A model generated the notes under the pieces. It did not search any database and was not told where the DNA came from. It was given only the letters and a program-made list of their open reading frames with translations. This document shows positions 1 through 6,257 of a DNA stretch of 10,308 nucleotides, in pieces. Position 1 is the stretch's first letter. The number at the start of each line of letters is the position of its first letter. The DNA is from CAYGZA01 sp964354135 (GTDB lineage Bacteria; Planctomycetota; Planctomycetia; Pirellulales; Thermoguttaceae), in contig CAYGZA010000247.1 of NCBI GenBank assembly GCA_964354135.1, forward strand, positions 1 through 10,308, written 5' to 3'. The position numbers and the translations under genes are program-made.

Positions 1-37
1 CTTGTTGGCGGCCGGCGCGCTGAAGACCCCGAGCTAA
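1..37 (+). CDS. Possible 3' end of an upstream gene
   Basis: The frame starting at base 2 reads LLAAGALKTPS and stops at TAA (35-37). It is open from the window edge and is followed by a non-coding leader, which fits the C-terminus of a preceding gene on the same strand. Eleven residues are too few to name a family. The frame starting at base 1 is also open, up to TGA at 58-60, so the choice of frame is uncertain. Confidence 0.35.
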   Translation, partial: LLAAGALKTPS

Positions 38-56
38 GGGGAGAAACCATGGGCCG

Positions 57-85
57 TTGACCGTAAAGGAAAGGGGCGTCACAAT
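57..85 (+). promoter_or_regulatory. Candidate sigma70-type promoter for the four-gene operon
   Basis: TTGACC (57-62) matches the -35 consensus at five of six bases. It is separated by 17 bases from CACAAT (80-85), which matches the -10 consensus at four of six. Transcription would start near base 92, leaving a leader of about 70 bases before the ATG at 164. The site lies just after the putative upstream stop codon, where an operon promoter would be expected. It was found by eye in GC-rich DNA, and planctomycetal promoters are poorly defined, so it remains a candidate. Confidence 0.33.
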
Positions 86-163
86 AGCCCGGAGTCTGCT
101 GGCTGCCGTACCCCGATCATTGGCCGCATTGGATCGGCTCACTCGCGAGCAAGGAGATGGAAA

Positions 164-3100
164 ATGTCGGCTTTCCAGAGGCACTGTGCGCGTGCCGTGT
201 TCATCGTCGTGGCACTTGCCGCATCGCGGGCGGCTTTTCCAGCCGAGCCGGCGGCAGTCCATCCCGCCGCGGCATCGGCCCTCCAGAGAATCGGCATCGA
301 CCGCGGCATCTGCGCCGTGCTCGGTCTTCCCGAAAACGGTGGTGCTGCGTTTGTCGTCGATCTGGCGCGGGGGAGCCATTTGACGGTCTACTTCCAGTCG
401 CCGCACGCCCATGAGATCGCCTCGGTGAGAGAGGCGGCGGCAGGCGCAGGTCTGCTGGGAACTCGCGTGTTTGCCGACCGAGGCGAAAGCCGGGGGATCC
501 ACCTGGCCGACAATCTGGCCGGCGCGGTTCTCGTCGCGCCGGCCGCGGAGAAGTCGGTGGCCCGTGCGGAGCTTCTGCGAGTGCTGCACCCTCAGGGGAA
601 AGCGATCCTTTCCACGGCGGAGATCGTGAAGCCGTTTCCCGAAGGCATCGATGACTGGAGCTACCCGTACCACGGTCCGGACAACAATCCGCAATCGACC
701 GACAAGACGGCCCGGGCGCCCTACCTGACTCAGTTCCTTGCGAACCCGAAGTTCTGCCCCTCGCCCGCGGTTACCGTGGCGGCCGGAGGAAGGCTCTTCA
801 GGGCCTGTGGTCATCTGGCCCATCAGGCAAACCAGAATGCGATGCTCAACACTTTGCTGGCCGTCAATGCCTACAACGGAACGATTCTGTGGAAGCGGCC
901 GCTCAGCGAAGGCTTCATGGTGCTGCGGAACACGATCATCGCTACGCCGCAGACGCTGTACCTTGCCGACGACCGGTCCTGCAAGCTCCTGGACGCGGCG
1001 ACCGGCGAGCTCCAAGGCGAGATCAAGCCCGCAGATCCCGCGATCGATGGCACGGCGTGGAAGTGGATGGCCCTGGAAAGGGGCGTTCTTTATGCCTTGA
1101 TCGGGGGCGAAGAACTCCAAGCGCCCGTCCTCCGATCGGACGGATCGGGCTTGGGGGGCTGGCCTCGGGCGAATTGGCCGGGGTTCGATTATCCCGACCC
1201 AAAAACCGCGTGGGGGCAGGGCCGCACCTTCTTCGCCATCGACACGAAGACCAAGAAGGTCCTCTGGCGGCACCGGGAGGAGCAGTTCGTGGACGGCCGG
1301 GCCGTCTGCATGACGAGCGGCCGCATCTTCCTCCTCAGCCCGGAGAGATCCCTCGCCTGCCTGAAGGTCGACTCGGGAGAGGTCCTTTGGCGAACCTCCG
1401 ATGCAGAGTTGCTCAAGGCCATCGGGCCGCTGTTCCCGAAGCAGCCGGGCTGGACGGGCCTTTCTCCGTTTCCCTACGTGAAGTGCAACGAGAAGCTCCT
1501 CTTCTTTTCCGGGCCCAGGATGCCGTGTATCGTCGCGGTCTCGACCGACAGCGGAAAGCTTCTTTGGCGGAAGGAAGTTCCGCTGGGCGACGGTGGGAGC
1601 GTTCATCTGCTGCTGCGCAACGATGCCTTGTACGCGGTGGGGGAGACCGCCAGTGACGCCGCCTTCAGCATGGAGTACGACACCGGCCGAGTTCTCACCC
1701 GCTTCCTGGGCCGGCGCGGCTGCACCATTGCCACCGGCAGCATGGACAGCATTTTCTACCGCGCTGCGGAGGGGACCGTTCGCTTCGACCTCGCTACGGC
1801 CAGCGCCAAGCACATCGCCCCGATGCGTCCGCCCTGCTACGAGGGCGTGATCATTTCCGACGGTCTGCTGCACTGGGGAGCGTGGAAGTGCCGCTGCCCG
1901 CTGTCGCTCTATGGCCACATCTGCCTCGCCCCGGCGGGGAACTTCCATCAGCGGTCGGGGGCGGAGGCGCCCCGCCTGGAACTTGGCCCGGGCGACGCCG
2001 CGAAGGCCCAGAGCGTCGATGTCCGCTCCGACGACTGGCCTGCCTATCTCGGCGACAATGCCCGCACCGGCACGACGAAGGTCTCCCTGCCGCGGCGCGT
2101 GGCACGGCGATGGGCCTACGGGTTGCCGGGCGGCGTGCGGCCGACCGCTCCGATCGTTGCGGGCGGAGCCGTTTTCTTCGGCGACGACGGCGGCACGCTC
2201 CACGCCGTCGGCGCCGACGACGGGTCGCTGCGCTGGCGGGCGCACACCGCCGGGGCGGTTTTCTTTCCGCCTGCCTTCTGGCAAGGTCGGCTGTATGCCG
2301 GCTCGGCCGACGGCCGTGTCTACTGCCTGGAGGCCGCCACGGGCCGGCTGCTCTGGTCCTTCCGGGCCGCGCCGGCCGAGCGATGGATTCCCGTCTACGG
2401 CAAGCTGATGTCCACCTGGCCGGTCGCCGGCGGGGTCGTCGCCGCCGACGGCGTCGTCTACGCCGCCGCCGGCATCGCCCATTACGACGGCACCTACGTC
2501 TACGCGCTGGATGCCAATAGCGGCAAAGTCAAGTGGTGCAACGACTCTTCGGGCAGGCTGTCGGAAGCGGTCGACGGCGGCGTCAGTCTGCAGGGCAACC
2601 TTTACCTGGCCGAGGGAGAATTGCGGTTTCTCGGCGGGGGCAAGTACGAGACGGCCCGGTACGATCTCAAGACCGGCCGGTGCCTCAATCCGCCCAACCA
2701 CGCGGTGGCGTCCGAGTTTCGCACGGCGTTTTCCCCGTACTATCCCGAGTACGGCCGGTACATGTCGCTCTCGCACGTGCTGCCCGACGGCAAGGGGCTG
2801 GTCTACGAGGCGAGCTACGACGGCAGCCAGCATTCCGCCCTGGCGCTGCTGGCCCCGGTTGCACCGGCCGCTTTGCGGCCCGCCAAGCCGGAGGCGAAAT
2901 CGCCCCTTGCGCCGCGCGCCGCTCCGAAGCGTTCCATCGTGTGGGCCGGTAAACCCGGTCGCCGCTTCAATGCCTTGATTGTCGCCCCCGCCGCGCTGCT
3001 GGGTGCCGGACACAGTCGGACGGGCGCGGAAGAATCGCCGTTCTTGGCGGCCATTGACATCGCCAGCGGCTCGGACCTCTGGCATGAAGCACTGCCTGCC

Positions 3101-3193
3101 GCCGCCGTGCGGGGAGGGGCTGCTGTGGATCATCAGGGAAGAATCGTCGTGACTCTGGAAAACGGGCAAGTCCTGGCGTTTGCAGGCCCGTAA
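164..3193 (+). CDS. Secreted methyltransferase-like / PQQ-like beta-propeller fusion protein (copy 1)
   Basis: This 1009-residue protein starts at an ATG seven bases after AAGGAG (151-156). Residues 1-27 form a Sec signal peptide (R6, R10, hydrophobic 11-20, Ala-rich cleavage region). Residues about 45-150 resemble a class I SAM-methyltransferase Rossmann fold: first strand GICAVLG at 48-54 and the late LLRVLHPQG element at 137-145, but the glycine loop is lost. A conserved WSYPYHGPDNNPQ block (165-177) leads into the first PQQ-like propeller section. A second section opens at DDWPAY (623-628) and contains blades such as YVYALDANSGKVKW. Conserved cysteines are C273, C520, C558, C576 and C578. 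An Ala/Pro/Lys-rich linker near 895-925 precedes the last blade. Gene 2 is its tandem paralogue. The fold is well supported; the activity is unknown. Binding, scaffold or redox roles are possible, and PQQ binding is not shown. Confidence 0.9.
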   Translation: MSAFQRHCARAVFIVVALAASRAAFPAEPAAVHPAAASALQRIGIDRGICAVLGLPENGGAAFVVDLARGSHLTVYFQSPHAHEIASVREAAAGAGLLGTRVFADRGESRGIHLADNLAGAVLVAPAAEKSVARAELLRVLHPQGKAILSTAEIVKPFPEGIDDWSYPYHGPDNNPQSTDKTARAPYLTQFLANPKFCPSPAVTVAAGGRLFRACGHLAHQANQNAMLNTLLAVNAYNGTILWKRPLSEGFMVLRNTIIATPQTLYLADDRSCKLLDAATGELQGEIKPADPAIDGTAWKWMALERGVLYALIGGEELQAPVLRSDGSGLGGWPRANWPGFDYPDPKTAWGQGRTFFAIDTKTKKVLWRHREEQFVDGRAVCMTSGRIFLLSPERSLACLKVDSGEVLWRTSDAELLKAIGPLFPKQPGWTGLSPFPYVKCNEKLLFFSGPRMPCIVAVSTDSGKLLWRKEVPLGDGGSVHLLLRNDALYAVGETASDAAFSMEYDTGRVLTRFLGRRGCTIATGSMDSIFYRAAEGTVRFDLATASAKHIAPMRPPCYEGVIISDGLLHWGAWKCRCPLSLYGHICLAPAGNFHQRSGAEAPRLELGPGDAAKAQSVDVRSDDWPAYLGDNARTGTTKVSLPRRVARRWAYGLPGGVRPTAPIVAGGAVFFGDDGGTLHAVGADDGSLRWRAHTAGAVFFPPAFWQGRLYAGSADGRVYCLEAATGRLLWSFRAAPAERWIPVYGKLMSTWPVAGGVVAADGVVYAAAGIAHYDGTYVYALDANSGKVKWCNDSSGRLSEAVDGGVSLQGNLYLAEGELRFLGGGKYETARYDLKTGRCLNPPNHAVASEFRTAFSPYYPEYGRYMSLSHVLPDGKGLVYEASYDGSQHSALALLAPVAPAALRPAKPEAKSPLAPRAAPKRSIVWAGKPGRRFNALIVAPAALLGAGHSRTGAEESPFLAAIDIASGSDLWHEALPAAAVRGGAAVDHQGRIVVTLENGQVLAFAGP

Positions 3194-3227
3194 GCAGCGA
3201 GTGTCTGCGATCGTCAGGTCGGCGATG

Positions 3228-3240
3228 CGCGCTCTGCGCG
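3228..3240 (+). other. Short GC hairpin in the gene 1-gene 2 gap
   Basis: CGCGC (3228-3232), loop TCT and GCGCG (3236-3240) can form a five-base-pair stem. It is followed by the A-rich stretch ACAAAACAAAA and then the gene 2 ribosome binding site. There is no T tract, so it is not an intrinsic terminator on this strand. It could act as an mRNA processing or stability element, with the A-rich tail keeping the binding site unpaired. Such a small stem is also likely by chance at this GC content. Confidence 0.25.
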
Positions 3241-3250
3241 ACAAAACAAA

Positions 3251-3258
3251 AGGGAGGT
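3251..3258 (+). promoter_or_regulatory. Ribosome binding site that fixes the gene 2 start
   Basis: AGGGAGGT ends five bases before the ATG at 3264. The reading frame is open further upstream, from a TTG at 3180 inside gene 1 and an ATG at 3225, but neither has a comparable site. The peptide starting at 3264 begins directly with a signal sequence, which settles the choice. Confidence 0.8.
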
Positions 3259-3263
3259 GTGTC

Positions 3264-6236
3264 ATGCAGAAGAGTCTCTCGATCATCTCAATGGCTGGGG
3301 CCCTTCTCCTGGTTGGAACAACCACCGCAGCGCCTCTGCCTGCGGTCCCGAAAATCCTCGGAAAACTCCAGTCGCCGCGAGGGATCTGCGCGATCCTCGG
3401 AGACCCGCGGGCCGAGTTGGCGATCGGGCTGGCCAAAGCGAGCCAGTTGCAGGTCTACGTACAACTGTCGAACGAGAAGGATGTCCAAGCTGCTCGCCGT
3501 GCCGCCGATGCCGCCGGGATGCTGAACACCCGGGTCTACGTCGAAAAGGGGAGCGATGCCCGCATTCACCTCGCTAATAATCTGACGGATGCGGTCATCG
3601 CGCGCGGCGTGGCTTCGGATCGCGCGGTCAAGGAGGAACTACTGCGGGTCTTGCGGCCCGGCGGGACGGCATGGCTGGGGACGGAACTCCTCGCCAAACC
3701 GCAGCCGGAGGGGACCGACGAGTGGAGCCACCCCTATCACGGCCCGGACAACAATCCCCAGTCGGCCGACCGCGTGGCCCGCGCGCCGTACCTCACTCAA
3801 TTCCTTGCCGAGCCCTGGTATTGCCCGATGCCCGAGATGACGGTGGTCGCAGGCGGGCGGCTGTTCAAGGCCTTTGGGAGCCGGGCCTTCCTCCGGCCGC
3901 AATGGCCGATGCTCAACACCCTCATCGCCATGAACGGCTACAACGGCACGATCCTCTGGAAGCGACCGCTCGATCCGAACTTCATGGTCCATCGCAACAC
4001 GATGATCGCGACCCCGGAAACGCTTTACCTGGGCGACGCCGTATCGTGCAAGCTGCTGGACGCGGCCACGGGTGAGCTGAAGGGTGAGATCAAGGTTCCG
4101 GAAGGCATCAGCGACGGCCCGGTGTGGAAGTGGATGGCGCTGGAAAAAGGCGTGCTGTACGCATTGGTCGGCCAGCAGGAGCCGCACGGCGACAACCTCC
4201 AAGGTCAAGGTTTCCGGGGCGCCGGCTGGCCCTGGTGGAATATCGATCACTACGCGTGGGGATTCGGCCGCACCCTGCTGGCGATCGATCCGGCCACCAA
4301 GAAGGTCCTTTGGCACCATCGCGAGCCGGAACCGTTGGATACCCGGGCGGTGTGCATGAAGGCCGGGCGGATCTATTTCTACAGCCATCCGAAATACCTG
4401 GGCTGCGTGGACGCCAAGACGGGCAAGCTGGTGTGGAGATCCGAGGACCGGGCGGTCTTGGAGGCGATCGGGGCACATCATCCCGCCCAGTTCCCGGGCA
4501 CGGGCTTCGCCACCTCCGCCTACCTGAAGTGCGGCGACGGGGCCCTCTACTTCGCCGGTCCGCAGCGGACCAGGCTGGTTGCCGTCTCGACGGACGACGG
4601 CACATTGCTCTGGCAGTATCCCAAGGGGGCCTTCCAGCTCGTGCTGCGTGACGAGGGGCTCTACGCCATGGGCGCTTTGGACCCAAGCCAGTTGTTCGAC
4701 CCTAAGACGGGCCGAATCATTCGCCAGCTCTTCCATCGTGCGGGATGCACGCGTGCGACGGGCAGCGTGGATCGGATCTTCGTCCGCGGCGGAGGCGACG
4801 GGACGTTTTCTTGGGACACGGGAGCTGAGAAGATCCTGCCGATCGCGCCGATGCGGCCGGCGTGCCACGACGGGGTGGTCGTCGCCGGAGGACATCTCTA
4901 CTGGGGGCCCTGGATGTGCGGCTGCAATCTGTCGCTGATCGGCGTCGTTAGCGTGGCGCCCGCGGGCGACTTCAACTTTTCGATTCCAGCCACCGAAGCC
5001 GAGCGGCTTGAGCCTGCATCGGACGACCCGGCCAAGGTCGCACCGCTTGAGCAGACTGCCGACGACTGGCCGGCCTATCGCAAGGACAACGTGCGGAGCA
5101 CCCGGTCCGAGCGAGCGATTGCCGAGAAGGCGGCCGTAGCTTGGGAGTTCAAGCCGCGCGATGCCAGCACGGCCACCGCGCCCGTGACCGTCGGGGGCCT
5201 GGTGTTTATCGGAGGATCGGACGGCGTCGTCCGCGCCCTGGATGCGGGGAGCGGGAAACCAAAGTGGACGGCCTACACGGGCGGAGCGATTCGGGTCCCT
5301 CCGTCGATTGCCGAGGGGCGGGCGCTGGTCGGTTCGGCCGACGGCTGGATCTATGCCTTCGAGGCCGCCAGCGGGCGGCTCCTGTGGCGCTTTCGCGCCG
5401 CTCCCGTCGAGCGGAAGATCCCCGTCTACGGCTCGCTGGGTTCGACCTGGCCGGTGGCCAGCGGCGTGCTGGTGGATAGCGGAATTGCCTACGCCGCCGC
5501 AGGCATCGCCAACTACGACGGCACGCACGTCTACGCCCTGGACGCGGCCACCGGCAAGATCCGCTGGCAAAACAACACTTCAGGCATCACCGAGGGCGGG
5601 CAGGGCAACGGAGCTGGCGTGCAAGGCGATCTCCTCTTGCACCGCGGGAAGCTCTACCTGGCGGGCGGCAACCGCGTGCCGCTGGCCAGTTACGATGCGA
5701 CCAGCGGGGCGTTCCAACCCGTCCGCGCCGCCACGCTGGCTTTCGCCAAGGACCCCCGCGGCCCGCGCGGGCACAGCCTCTTTCTCCGCGGCGACGGGAC
5801 GATCGCCGTGAGCGGCTCCTTTCCCCTGCACACGCGGCCGGAAGACGTCCACTACATCGACCAGGCCGAGCTGGCCTGCCCACCCGCCACGCTGGCGGTG
5901 ATCACCGGGGGGCTGGGATTGACCCTGCCAACCCAGGGCGAAGGGGAAAAGACCAAGGCCCTCTGGGCCGGCCGCCCGTTCCAGGAAAATGTCGCCGTGG
6001 CGCTGGCCAAGAACGCGGTCCTCGTCGCCGGGACCGATCGACGCTACCCACGCCCCGAAGCCTCCCCAGAGGAAACCTACGGGATCGCCGCGATGGAGAT
6101 CCGAACCGGCAAAGTCCTCTGGAGGCACTCGTTGCCCGCGGGTCCCGTTCGCTGGGGCGTGGCCATCGACCGCGAGGGACGAATCCTGGTAGCTTTGCGC
6201 GACGGGAAGGTCCTTTGCCTTGGAGGCAAGTCTTGA
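3264..6236 (+). CDS. Secreted methyltransferase-like / PQQ-like beta-propeller fusion protein (copy 2)
   Basis: The product has 990 residues. Residues 1-23 are a Sec signal peptide (K3, hydrophobic 5-18, cleavage near TAA). Residues about 38-140 form a degenerate class I methyltransferase-like domain: first strand GICAILG at 40-46, followed by DPRAE where a SAM enzyme has its glycine loop, and a textbook LLRVLRPGG at 126-134. WSHPYHGPDNNPQ (154-166) links to the first propeller section; DDWPAY (600-605) opens the second, with blades such as HVYALDAATGKIRW. Conserved cysteines include C495, C534, C552 and C554. It matches gene 1 along its whole length; in the ungapped block from residue 154 to 277, I count 90 of 124 residues identical. 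It lacks the Ala/Pro/Lys linker of gene 1. Co-transcription is likely, with 70 bases before it and 21 after. The molecular function is unknown. Confidence 0.9.
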   Translation: MQKSLSIISMAGALLLVGTTTAAPLPAVPKILGKLQSPRGICAILGDPRAELAIGLAKASQLQVYVQLSNEKDVQAARRAADAAGMLNTRVYVEKGSDARIHLANNLTDAVIARGVASDRAVKEELLRVLRPGGTAWLGTELLAKPQPEGTDEWSHPYHGPDNNPQSADRVARAPYLTQFLAEPWYCPMPEMTVVAGGRLFKAFGSRAFLRPQWPMLNTLIAMNGYNGTILWKRPLDPNFMVHRNTMIATPETLYLGDAVSCKLLDAATGELKGEIKVPEGISDGPVWKWMALEKGVLYALVGQQEPHGDNLQGQGFRGAGWPWWNIDHYAWGFGRTLLAIDPATKKVLWHHREPEPLDTRAVCMKAGRIYFYSHPKYLGCVDAKTGKLVWRSEDRAVLEAIGAHHPAQFPGTGFATSAYLKCGDGALYFAGPQRTRLVAVSTDDGTLLWQYPKGAFQLVLRDEGLYAMGALDPSQLFDPKTGRIIRQLFHRAGCTRATGSVDRIFVRGGGDGTFSWDTGAEKILPIAPMRPACHDGVVVAGGHLYWGPWMCGCNLSLIGVVSVAPAGDFNFSIPATEAERLEPASDDPAKVAPLEQTADDWPAYRKDNVRSTRSERAIAEKAAVAWEFKPRDASTATAPVTVGGLVFIGGSDGVVRALDAGSGKPKWTAYTGGAIRVPPSIAEGRALVGSADGWIYAFEAASGRLLWRFRAAPVERKIPVYGSLGSTWPVASGVLVDSGIAYAAAGIANYDGTHVYALDAATGKIRWQNNTSGITEGGQGNGAGVQGDLLLHRGKLYLAGGNRVPLASYDATSGAFQPVRAATLAFAKDPRGPRGHSLFLRGDGTIAVSGSFPLHTRPEDVHYIDQAELACPPATLAVITGGLGLTLPTQGEGEKTKALWAGRPFQENVAVALAKNAVLVAGTDRRYPRPEASPEETYGIAAMEIRTGKVLWRHSLPAGPVRWGVAIDREGRILVALRDGKVLCLGGKS

Positions 6237-6257
6237 TGTTCCCCAGGAGATGATCCA

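Noticed and set aside
49..60. Three-codon frame ATG GGC CGT TGA preceded by GGGGAG
   Set aside because: It is too short to be meaningful without evidence of a regulatory leader peptide; most likely chance.
3180..3263. N-terminal extension of gene 2 from TTG 3180 or ATG 3225
   Set aside because: The extension is Arg/Lys-rich and would bury the signal peptide. AGGGAGGT directly before ATG 3264 marks the real start.
3639..5570. Long reverse-strand open frame (643 codons) opposite gene 2
   Set aside because: It is a shadow of GC-rich codon usage: it has no recognisable domain, its composition is rich in Arg, Gly, Pro and Ala, and it lies fully opposite a strongly supported propeller gene.
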